Shown piece by piece: positions 1 to 5,117 of a stretch of DNA of 5,117 nucleotides; position 1 is the stretch's first letter; each line of letters begins with the position of its first letter. Below the pieces are notes generated by a model, which was not told the origin of the DNA, made no database searches, and saw only the letters and a program-made list of their open reading frames with translations. The translations under genes and the position numbers were made by a program. This stretch comes from a bacterium (GTDB taxonomy: Bacteria; Chloroflexota; Dormibacteria; UBA8260; Bog-877): positions 1 through 5,117 of the forward strand of contig JAKABA010000263.1 of assembly GCA_021802115.1 (NCBI GenBank), written 5' to 3'.

Positions 1-303
1 CGGCCTGAACATCCCCAGCATGAGCTGGCGAGGGCGCGCCTGCGTTCGGGGTTCGGGGCCATGATCTCCATCGAGCTGGCGACCGATGCCACGACCGCCG
101 AGCGCTTCTGCGCGGCTACTCGGATCTGGGCCAACGCCACCAGCCTCGGCTCGGTGGGGTCGCTGCTGGAGCGCCGGGGGCGCTGGACGGGGGAGGAGCA
201 TCTGCCCGCGGGACTGGTCCGGCTCTCGGTGGGCATCGAGGACCGGGCGGATCTGCTCTCAGACCTGGATCAGGCGCTCTCGGTGGCCGGACTGGCCGGG
301 TGA
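1..303 (+). CDS. Cystathionine gamma-synthase/lyase-type PLP enzyme, C-terminal part (5'-truncated by window edge)
   Basis: This is the last 100 residues of a Cys/Met-metabolism PLP-dependent (trans-sulfuration) enzyme. The family catalyses gamma-replacement or gamma-elimination on homoserine esters, cystathionine or related amino acids in the cytoplasm. The frame is open from base 1 and begins HPQHELARARLRSGFGAMISIEL, which matches the family's small C-terminal domain, so the ATG at 61 is internal and not the start. Further landmarks are SLGSVGSLLERRGRW (residues 48-62 of the fragment) and GLVRLSVGIED (71-81), whose Arg74 corresponds to the substrate alpha-carboxylate-binding Arg. The catalytic Lys and PLP pocket lie outside the window. 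One oddity is that the SLG-x-V-E-S-L motif has Gly53 (GGG, 157-159) where Glu is usual. The fragment alone cannot tell synthase, cystathionine lyase, methionine lyase and sulfhydrylase apart. The TGA stop at 301-303 lies beyond the convergent tetR stop. Confidence 0.9.
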   Translation, partial: RPEHPQHELARARLRSGFGAMISIELATDATTAERFCAATRIWANATSLGSVGSLLERRGRWTGEEHLPAGLVRLSVGIEDRADLLSDLDQALSVAGLAG

Positions 304-926
304 GTGCCGGTTGAGGTGAGCGCGGCCACCAGCGACAGGATCGCCGCCCGCACCTCGTCCAGGTCTAGCTCCGAGCCGGCCACCGCCCACTCCACGACCA
401 CTCCGTCCAGGAGCATCGCGATGGCGCGTGACAGGGGGGCCACCGGGACGCCCTCGGCGAGGGCTCCGGCCGCAATCTGGGCCTTGAGGAAAGACTCGAT
501 GAAGCCCACGATCACCTGGCGGCGAAGGCGCAGCGAGCGACGCACCACCTCGTTGCTGGTGGCCTCCGCCATCGCTCCCAGCAGGAGGCTGGCGCCGCCC
601 CCGCTGGCCAGCCGCTGCAGATAGAAGTCGACAGCGTGTTCCAACCACTGCTGGGGATCGGAGATGAGCTCCAGCTCGCTGCGCAGGCCCTCGGCCTCGG
701 CCTTGGTCTCGGCCGTGCAGATGGCGGTGTACAGCTCGGCCTTGCTGGCGAAGTAGCGGTAGAGCAGGCCGACTGAGATCCCGCATTCGGCAGCGATCTC
801 GGGGACGCTGGTCCCCTGCAGCCCGGAGCGGGCGAAGGCTCTGGCGGCCCCCTCCAGGATCCGCTGGCGGACCTGATCCGCGTGCGCCGAGGACCGTTCG
901 GCAACTCCTCCGGAAACGATGTCCAC
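270..926 (-). CDS. TetR/AcrR-family transcriptional repressor, divergent to the MMPL transporter
   Basis: A cytoplasmic DNA-binding regulator of about 218 aa, a normal length for the family. The N-terminal HTH is classic: VRQRILEGAARAFARSG (residues 19-35), then TSVPEIAAECGISVGLLYRYF (39-59) and SKAELY. The remaining helical half is the ligand-binding/dimerisation domain. It is poorly conserved in the family, so the inducer cannot be predicted. The gene is divergent from an MMPL exporter and faces a perfect palindrome, so autoregulation and repression of the exporter is the natural inference. The start is uncertain. GTG at 926-924 is the only in-frame ATG/GTG/TTG near the HTH, but AGGAGG (933-928) ends only one base before it. 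The in-frame ATG at 989-987 lies inside the operator and would add 21 unfamily-like residues. The 3' end overlaps the convergent PLP enzyme gene by 34 bp. The family call is very secure; the start is not. Confidence 0.93.
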   Translation of the reverse strand: MDIVSGGVAERSSAHADQVRQRILEGAARAFARSGLQGTSVPEIAAECGISVGLLYRYFASKAELYTAICTAETKAEAEGLRSELELISDPQQWLEHAVDFYLQRLASGGGASLLLGAMAEATSNEVVRRSLRLRRQVIVGFIESFLKAQIAAGALAEGVPVAPLSRAIAMLLDGVVVEWAVAGSELDLDEVRAAILSLVAALTSTGTHPASPATESA

Positions 927-927
927 A

Positions 928-933
928 CCTCCT
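928..933 (-). promoter_or_regulatory. Shine-Dalgarno AGGAGG of the tetR gene, oddly spaced
   Basis: Read on the minus strand this is a perfect AGGAGG. Only one base separates it from the GTG start candidate at 926, too close for normal initiation. Optimal spacing (7 nt) would instead place the start on the in-frame ATC at 920-918. It supports initiation close to here rather than at the upstream ATG (989), but it does not cleanly select a canonical start codon. Confidence 0.55.
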
Positions 934-949
934 GTCGCACATGCCGGCC

Positions 950-960
950 GTACCTGGTAC
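950..960. repeat. Small inverted repeat GTACC-T-GGTAC between operator and tetR start
   Basis: A perfect 5-bp inverted repeat around one T. It lies in what would be the 5' leader or promoter of tetR, 7 bp from the large palindrome and 23 bp upstream of the GTG start candidate. It is unrelated in sequence to the large palindrome. It could be a secondary protein-binding site or chance, because an 11-base palindrome is not rare. Confidence 0.3.
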
Positions 961-967
961 CCTGTCA

Positions 968-999
968 GTCTACATGAATGAACATTCATTCATGTAGAC
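968..999. promoter_or_regulatory. Perfect 32-bp palindrome, probable TetR operator between divergent tetR and MMPL genes
   Basis: The arms 968-982 (GTCTACATGAATGAA) and 985-999 (TTCATTCATGTAGAC) are exact reverse complements, 15 bp each, around the two bases CA. The core ATGAATGAACATTCATTCAT is strongly AT-rich against a GC-rich background. TetR dimers typically bind inverted repeats of about 15-30 bp next to their own gene, and this site lies 34 bp before the MMPL ATG and 41 bp before the tetR GTG candidate. Because it is symmetric, weak TANNNT-type -10 elements arise at each edge: TAGACT at 972-967 on the minus strand and TAGACG at 995-1000 on the plus strand. One bound repressor could therefore cover both promoters. 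Each arm also carries a tandem TGAA repeat, which creates a second overlapping palindrome (974-989) offset by 2 bp. The operator call is an inference from position and symmetry; the palindrome itself is directly seen. Confidence 0.88.
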
Positions 1000-1033
1000 G
1001 TCAGCAGTCCAGCGTGCCCGAGGAGAGGAGCTC

Positions 1034-3343
1034 ATGTTTCATCGGCTGGGACGATTCACCTACCGCCATCGCCGGGTGATCCCCTTGGCGGCGCTGGGCC
1101 TCATGGTGCTCCTGCTGGGCCTTTCGGTCCCCTTTGGAGGTCAGCTCTCGGCCGGAGGGTTCTCGGTGCCCGGCTCCCAGAGCGAGCGCGCGACCGAGCT
1201 CCTCGCCAAGCACTTCGGAGCGGCCAAGACCCAGCTGCTCCTGGTCTACCGCAGCCCGACGGCGAACGCGGCCAGCCCCGAGGTCCAGCAGGTGGTCGAT
1301 CGCAGCTTCAGCCGGCTCGCCCGGCGACCCCAGGTGGCGAGCGTGCTCGACTACAGCAACACCAAGGACCCGGTCTTCATCGGCGCCCACGGTCACGACA
1401 CCTTTGCGGTCATCAACCTCAAGCTGAGCGAGACCGCGGCCACCAACCGGCTGAAGTCGCTGGAGGCCTACCTCGGCCGGCCTCCGGGCCTGCGGATGTG
1501 GGTCACTGGCGCTCCCGCCATCGACGCCCTCTACAACAGTGGGCTCGAGCAGCAGCTGAAGCGGGCCGAGGTGATCGCCCTGCCGGTCTCGCTGCTGCTG
1601 CTGCTGCTGGTGTTCGGGTCGGTGGTGGCCGCCCTCCTGCCCCTCCTGATCGCGGGGCTGGCGGTGCCGACCGCGCTGGCGGTCATCGGGCTCGTGGCCG
1701 CCCACCTCGGGATGTCCATCTTTGTCACCAACGTGGCCACCATCATCGGGCTCGGGCTGGCGATCGACTACTCGCTCTTCTTCGTGAAGCGGTTCCGGGA
1801 GGAGCTGACCCATGCCGGGGTGGAGGCCGCGGTGGAGGCCGCCACCGCCAGCGCCGGCAAGGCGGTGGCGATCTCGGGAACCGCGGTCGCCGTGGGCCTG
1901 AGCTCGCTCACCCTCTTCCCCGCCTCCGCGCTGCGCAGCATGGGGATAGGGGGGGTGGTGGTGGTGGCCTGCACCCTGCTGTTCGCGCTCACCGCCCTGC
2001 CCGCGATCCTGGCCCTGCTGGGCACTCGGATCAACCGGTTCAGTATCCGGCGGAGCCTGCGCCGGAGCGGCCGCCCGGCCGATCACACCTCCAGCTTCTG
2101 GGGCTGGGTGGCGGATCGGGTGATGCGCCACCCGGTCGCGATCGCGCTCCCCACGGTGGTGGTGCTGCTGGCCGCGGGCACGCCGTTCCTGAGCCTGCGG
2201 CTCTCCACCGGCAGCAGCGTGAGTGAGATACCTCAGGGGCCGGCGCGCACCGGCTACGCCCTGCTCAACTACGACTTCCCTCAGGCGGGCGGGGTCGACG
2301 ACATGAGCCTGGTCCTCGACTACCACAGGTCCCTTGGAGGCAGGCTCTCCGCCACCCAGGAACAGCAGTTGGGCGGCTACCTGGGACGCCTGCGGGCGAT
2401 TCCCGGGGTCGAGGCGCTCCAGGGGGTGCTGACGCCTCCGCCCGGGATGGCCCGGGTCGAGTACCTGCGGCTGCTGCGGCAGGCCCCGGCCCGCCGGCCG
2501 GCCGCGGTGAACCGATACATCGCGTCCAACGTGGCCGGGCCGATCGCCCAGATCGAGGTGGCGAACAGCTACGGCCCCGACTCCCGGCCGGGGGCGGCCC
2601 TGGTGCACCGCATCCGCGCGGTGACGGCACCGCCGGGCTCGTCCGCCCTTCTCACCGGGGGCGCCGCTCAGTCCGTCGACTTCATTGACGCCTTCGCCGC
2701 CACCATCCCCTGGGCGGTGCTGCTGGTGGTGGCGGTCACGATGCTGGTCCTCTTCCTCACCTTCGGATCGGTGGTGCTCCCGATCAAGGCGGTCCTGATG
2801 AGCATGATCTCGATCAGCGCGGCCTTCGGGGCGATGGTCTGGATCTTCCAGCAGGGCCACCTCTCCAACATCCTGGGGTTCACCCCGCCGGGGTCGATCA
2901 CGGCCACCGACCCGGTTTTGATGTTCGCGATCATATTCGGCCTTTCGATGGACTACGAGGTCTTCTTGCTGACCCGGATCAGGGAGCGCTATCTGGCGAC
3001 CGGCGACAACCGCCGCTCGGTCGCCGAGGGGCTGGCGGCCACCGGTGGGGTGATCAGCTCCGCGGCCCTGATCATGATCACCGTGTTCGCGGCGTTCGCC
3101 CTGGGGCATGTCCTGGACATCCAGATCCTGGGGGTGGGGATGGCGATCGCGGTCGCCGTCGACGCCACCTTGGTGCGAGGGGTGGTGGTCCCGGCCCTGA
3201 TGCGCATCCTGGGCGATGCCAACTGGTGGGCGCCGCGCGGGATGCGCGGCTGGATCTCGCGCCTGGGATTCTACGAGGAGCTGGGTCCGGAGCTGCATCG
3301 CGAGCCGGTCTCATCGCGGCAGCCGGGGGCTGACTCTGCGTGA
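1034..3343 (+). CDS. MMPL-family (RND superfamily) membrane transporter
   Basis: A 769-aa inner-membrane, proton-driven exporter; the family moves lipids, lipophilic metabolites or drugs. Two homologous halves are visible. The first has TM1 (about 13-33), an extracytoplasmic loop (about 36-175) and TM2-TM6 (about 177-330). A basic cytoplasmic linker (331-350) follows. The second half has TM7 (about 366-386), a second loop (about 388-555) and TM8-TM12 (about 558-722). The paired Asp-Tyr proton-relay motifs are present: D245-Y246 in GLGLAIDYSLFFVKRFREE and D640-Y641 in GLSMDYEVFLLTRIRER. The family's late motifs AVAVDATLVRGVVVPALM and NWWAPRGMRG follow (702-740). The C-terminal tail is short, about 30 residues, with no MmpL3-like cytoplasmic domain. 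The ATG is well supported by AGGAGAGGAG at 1021-1030. Expression is probably controlled by the divergent TetR through the palindrome at 968-999. The substrate cannot be named. The coding sequence contains six consecutive CTG codons (L187-L192) and a seven-G run at 1949-1955, both in frame. Confidence 0.95.
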   Translation: MFHRLGRFTYRHRRVIPLAALGLMVLLLGLSVPFGGQLSAGGFSVPGSQSERATELLAKHFGAAKTQLLLVYRSPTANAASPEVQQVVDRSFSRLARRPQVASVLDYSNTKDPVFIGAHGHDTFAVINLKLSETAATNRLKSLEAYLGRPPGLRMWVTGAPAIDALYNSGLEQQLKRAEVIALPVSLLLLLLVFGSVVAALLPLLIAGLAVPTALAVIGLVAAHLGMSIFVTNVATIIGLGLAIDYSLFFVKRFREELTHAGVEAAVEAATASAGKAVAISGTAVAVGLSSLTLFPASALRSMGIGGVVVVACTLLFALTALPAILALLGTRINRFSIRRSLRRSGRPADHTSSFWGWVADRVMRHPVAIALPTVVVLLAAGTPFLSLRLSTGSSVSEIPQGPARTGYALLNYDFPQAGGVDDMSLVLDYHRSLGGRLSATQEQQLGGYLGRLRAIPGVEALQGVLTPPPGMARVEYLRLLRQAPARRPAAVNRYIASNVAGPIAQIEVANSYGPDSRPGAALVHRIRAVTAPPGSSALLTGGAAQSVDFIDAFAATIPWAVLLVVAVTMLVLFLTFGSVVLPIKAVLMSMISISAAFGAMVWIFQQGHLSNILGFTPPGSITATDPVLMFAIIFGLSMDYEVFLLTRIRERYLATGDNRRSVAEGLAATGGVISSAALIMITVFAAFALGHVLDIQILGVGMAIAVAVDATLVRGVVVPALMRILGDANWWAPRGMRGWISRLGFYEELGPELHREPVSSRQPGADSA

Positions 3344-3357
3344 ACTCGCGATATAGT
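3330..3357 (+). promoter_or_regulatory. Possible sigma70-type promoter overlapping the MMPL stop codon
   Basis: CTGACT (3330-3335, four of six to TTGACA) is followed 16 bp later by TATAGT (3352-3357, five of six to TATAAT), in the most AT-rich patch of this junction. The predicted transcript would begin near 3364. That is 13 bases or so before the ATG at 3377, which has no Shine-Dalgarno, and suggests a leaderless or near-leaderless message. The elements straddle the transporter's TGA (3341-3343). This rests on consensus matching only. Confidence 0.4.
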
Positions 3358-3376
3358 GGATAATTCGCCTGTGGTC

Positions 3377-3709
3377 ATGGGGATCGAGGCGGTGACCGAC
3401 CGGCGTGCGCAGCTGCGCCGTCTGGACGACGTCCTGGAGGCGTTGGAGCAGCTCAACCTCACCGAGGCGGCTGAACTGCCGGAGAGGGTGCTGCGGTCGC
3501 TGGCCGCGCACGACATCCCGGTGGAGGATGGCGTCGAGATCAGGGTCCTGATCGAGCGGGTTTGGCGCAAGCAGGAGGGGCACATGCTCAGCCCCCGCCA
3601 GGAGCGTCGGCGCACCAGCTCCCGCCGCGTTCACTCGCGCCGCCCCCCGGGCCATGACGTGATCGAGAGCATCCTCCGGCAGGGCGGCCAGGGGCCCCTG
3701 CCCGACTGA
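3377..3709 (+). CDS. Small hypothetical protein, helical N-terminal half with Arg-rich linker
   Basis: About 110 aa; I do not recognise its family. Residues 8-44 look helical with leucine spacing that could form a coiled coil (AQLRRLDDVLEALEQLNLTE, ELPERVLRSLAA). A second predicted helix follows (VEIRVLIERVWRKQEGHM, 53-70), then a strongly basic stretch (RQERRRTSSRRVHSRRPPG, 74-92) and a short end (HDVIESILRQ). There is no signal peptide or membrane segment, so it is probably cytosolic. The basic stretch could contact nucleic acid or acidic lipid, but that is speculation. Coding status is supported by GC-rich third positions, acidic/leucine-rich composition and the lack of a better frame. The start is ambiguous: GTG 3356 sits inside the putative -10 box, while GTG 3371, ATG 3377 and GTG 3392 follow. 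None has a good Shine-Dalgarno. It begins 12-33 nt after the MMPL stop, so read-through from that gene is also possible. Confidence 0.65.
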   Translation: MGIEAVTDRRAQLRRLDDVLEALEQLNLTEAAELPERVLRSLAAHDIPVEDGVEIRVLIERVWRKQEGHMLSPRQERRRTSSRRVHSRRPPGHDVIESILRQGGQGPLPD

Positions 3710-3719
3710 GGTTCAGCGC

Positions 3720-3738
3720 TGGGGCCCGACGGGCCTCG
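3720..3738 (+). terminator. GC-rich hairpin without U-tract after the small ORF, possible weak terminator
   Basis: Bases 3720-3727 can pair with 3731-3738 (GGCCC/GGGCC core, extended by two G-U and one G-C pairs) around a three-base loop GAC. It starts 11 nt after the TGA at 3709 and lies upstream of the oxidase gene. There is no following T-run, so it fits only the U-less hairpins sometimes invoked in high-GC bacteria. In such GC-rich sequence it could be chance. Confidence 0.3.
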
Positions 3739-3773
3739 ACCGGCGCCGCCTTGAGGGCGAGCGGGGCAGGGCT

Positions 3774-3780
3774 GGGAGGG
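3774..3780 (+). promoter_or_regulatory. Shine-Dalgarno-like GGGAGGG that selects the ATG at 3790
   Basis: This purine run lies nine bases before ATG 3790, where the FAD-binding Rossmann motif begins almost at once. It decides against the longer in-frame TTG start at 3751, which would add 13 residues (RASGAGLGGARA-type) with no family counterpart. Confidence 0.55.
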
Positions 3781-3789
3781 GCCAGAGCT

Positions 3790-4956
3790 ATGCGGGTGGC
3801 CGTGATCGGTCTCGGCGCGATGGGATCTGCCGCGGCTCTGCACCTCGCCCGGCGTGGGGCAGATGTAACCGGGTTTGAGCAGTTCGGCCCGGCCCACGAC
3901 CGGGGCTCGTCCCACGGAGAGTCACGGATCATTCGCAAGGCCTACTACGAGGATCCGTGTTACGTCCCGCTCATCTTGCGCGCCTACGAGCTGTGGCGGG
4001 AGCTGGAGCAGGAATCCGGGGAGACTCTGCTGACCGTGACGGGCGGGCTCATGATCGGGCGGCCCGACAGCGCGGTGGTGGCAGGCGCGCTTGCCAGCGC
4101 CCAACAGTGGGGGCTGCGCCATCAACTTCTCAACTCGAAGGAGATCCACCAACGTTTTGTGGCCTTCACTCCGGGGCCTGAGGAGGTTGGGGTGTTCGAG
4201 CCCGATGCTGGGGTCCTCCTGCCGGAGCTGGCGGTCCTTTGCCATCTCCGCCAGGCGGCACGGCACGGTGCACAGCTTCACTTCGGAGAGCGAGTCGAAG
4301 GCTGGGACGAGGCTAGTGGCGAGATCGTCATCAGGACCAGTGCTGGGACATATCGAGTTGACCGGCTCGTGGTCGCCGCGGGCCCGTGGACCAGCCGGCT
4401 GCTCGGCGGCTGGGGGCTGCCCTTGCGAGTCGAGCGTCAGGTCATGGGATGGTTCCGTCCCGTGGAGATCCGGAACTTCGAGCCGGCCAACTTCCCCGTC
4501 TACCTCTTCGAGGAGCCAGGCGGGGAGGCGTACTACGGCTTTCCCACCCTGGACGGGGAATCGGTCAAGGCGGCCCGCCACCACGGAGGCGAGACCACAA
4601 CTCCCGATGAGCTCCGACGGCTCTCTGACGACCCCGAACTTGTGCGGCTCAGGGACCATCTCGGGGCGATGCTGCCGCCGCTGCGCGGGGCTGAAGTCAT
4701 CCGGGCGAGGGTCTGCATGTACACCGACACACCGGACCTCAACTTCGCGATTGGACTCCTGCCGGGCCCCGCGGCGGTGGCGGTCGCGTGCGGCTTTTCG
4801 GGCCACGGCTTCAAGTTCTCTCCGGCGGTGGGGGAGGTGTTGGCAGACCTGGTCGAACTGGGGGAGACTCGGCACCCCATCGCGCCACTTTCACTGGCAA
4901 GATTCGCTCACCCGGGACGCCACCTCTCCGCAGAGGCGCCCCACACCTCGTCCTAA
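3790..4956 (+). CDS. Monomeric sarcosine oxidase / N-methyltryptophan oxidase-type FAD amine oxidase
   Basis: A 388-aa cytosolic flavoenzyme, the usual length for the monomeric sarcosine oxidase family. The family oxidatively demethylates N-methyl amino acids using O2, giving the amine, formaldehyde and H2O2. The N-terminal dinucleotide-binding fold is VAVIGLGAMGSAAALHLARRG (3-23) with Glu30 at the end of strand 2. GSSHGESRIIRKAYYED (39-55) carries His42, Arg46 and Arg49, equivalent to active-site His45, Arg49 and Arg52 of Bacillus MSOX. YYGFP and VKAARHH supply Tyr249, Lys260 and His264 (MSOX Tyr254, Lys265, His269). VCMYTDTPD holds Cys309, the covalent 8-alpha-S-cysteinyl FAD site (MSOX Cys315). 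GFSGHGFKFSPAVGEVL contains Lys342 (MSOX Lys348). All catalytic residues I can align are therefore present. Correspondences come from recalled MSOX sequence, not a computed alignment. The substrate (sarcosine, N-methyl-Trp, pipecolate or other) is not settled. Codon use looks slightly less GC-biased than in the MMPL gene. Confidence 0.92.
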   Translation: MRVAVIGLGAMGSAAALHLARRGADVTGFEQFGPAHDRGSSHGESRIIRKAYYEDPCYVPLILRAYELWRELEQESGETLLTVTGGLMIGRPDSAVVAGALASAQQWGLRHQLLNSKEIHQRFVAFTPGPEEVGVFEPDAGVLLPELAVLCHLRQAARHGAQLHFGERVEGWDEASGEIVIRTSAGTYRVDRLVVAAGPWTSRLLGGWGLPLRVERQVMGWFRPVEIRNFEPANFPVYLFEEPGGEAYYGFPTLDGESVKAARHHGGETTTPDELRRLSDDPELVRLRDHLGAMLPPLRGAEVIRARVCMYTDTPDLNFAIGLLPGPAAVAVACGFSGHGFKFSPAVGEVLADLVELGETRHPIAPLSLARFAHPGRHLSAEAPHTSS

Positions 4957-5117
4957 TCTACCTTCGGAGACGCGCTGCGGTCTGGCTCTCTTGCGGCAAA
5001 CTGGCCTCACGCCCTCCCGCCACGGCCGCCCTCCAAGACTGTGCTGGAAACCGTGCCACACCAGCCTCAGCTCTGGTGGTAGACATCGCGGCGGTGTCCC
5101 AGAGTCACACCAGTAAC
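4957..5117. other. Window end with no convincing gene
   Basis: From the oxidase stop to the window edge I see no recognisable coding frame, tRNA or clear terminator. The only structure noticed is a weak CACCAG/CTGGTG inverted repeat (5059-5064 with 5073-5078) with an eight-base loop and no T-run. The base composition is slightly less G-skewed than the genes, consistent with intergenic sequence. Confidence 0.6.

Noticed and set aside
61..303. A separate 80-aa gene starting at ATG 61.
   Set aside because: The frame is open and homologous upstream to base 1 (HPQHELAR and so on), so this Met is internal to a truncated PLP enzyme.
1592..1609. Six tandem CTG units as a microsatellite element.
   Set aside because: They encode six leucines in transmembrane segment 2 and are explained by composition and preferred leucine codon; only slippage potential is worth a remark.
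1001..3298. A 765-codon open frame on the minus strand, antisense to nearly the whole MMPL gene.
   Set aside because: Its product is an extreme His/Arg/Gln/Gly/Asp/Pro mix with no domain, the expected shadow of a GC-biased membrane-protein gene. The plus strand carries clear MMPL motifs and a good ribosome site.
3689..3700. The 12-bp palindrome CAGGGGCCCCTG at the end of the small ORF.
   Set aside because: It has no loop, so it cannot form a terminator hairpin, lies inside coding sequence, and is not surprising in such GC-rich DNA.
3922..4875. A 317-codon minus-strand frame opposite the oxidase.
   Set aside because: Same shadow effect; no recognisable motif, while the opposite strand has a full set of flavoenzyme motifs.
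5059..5078. A CACCAG/CTGGTG hairpin as terminator of the oxidase gene.
   Set aside because: Only six pairs, an eight-base loop, no T-run, and over 100 bases from the stop codon.
4091..5116. A 341-codon plus-strand frame running over the oxidase gene to the window edge.
   Set aside because: Ser/Arg/Cys/Pro-rich with no family features. It lies in another frame of the well-supported oxidase gene, and its extension past 4956 is simply stop-free GC-rich sequence.

Overview
The window is visibly G+C-rich with a strong G/C preference at third codon positions. It comes from a high-GC bacterium. An actinobacterium, or a high-GC Chloroflexota/Dormibacterota-type lineage, would fit the codon use and the TetR/MMPL gene pair, but there is no rRNA or other marker here to settle the taxonomy.

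Layout, left to right: (1) bases 1-303 hold the 3' end of a cystathionine gamma-synthase/lyase-type PLP enzyme on the + strand. (2) A TetR-family repressor on the - strand (270-926) runs convergently into it, with their 3' ends overlapping by 34 bp. (3) The divergent intergenic region holds a perfect 32-bp palindrome (968-999), almost certainly the TetR operator. (4) A full-length RND/MMPL-family membrane transporter (1034-3343, +) follows. (5) A small unrecognised ORF of about 110 aa (3377-3709, +) follows closely and may have its own promoter, embedded in the MMPL stop region. (6) A U-less GC hairpin sits just downstream at 3720-3738. (7) A monomeric sarcosine oxidase/N-methyltryptophan oxidase-type flavoenzyme lies at 3790-4956 (+). 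(8) The last 161 bases show no convincing gene.

The clearest working unit is the divergent tetR-operator-MMPL module, a typical self-regulated exporter. The repressor would sit on the palindrome and shut both promoters until a ligand, probably a transported lipophilic compound, releases it. The small protein may be co-transcribed with the transporter or read from its own start. The flavin oxidase and the trans-sulfuration enzyme belong to amino-acid metabolism and have no evident link to the exporter.

I see no CRISPR array, insertion sequence, phage gene, tRNA or rRNA, and no clearly new multi-gene system. The points most worth a second look are the operator architecture, the awkward translation start of the TetR gene, the uncharacterised small ORF with an embedded promoter, and loss of a usually conserved Glu in the PLP enzyme fragment.
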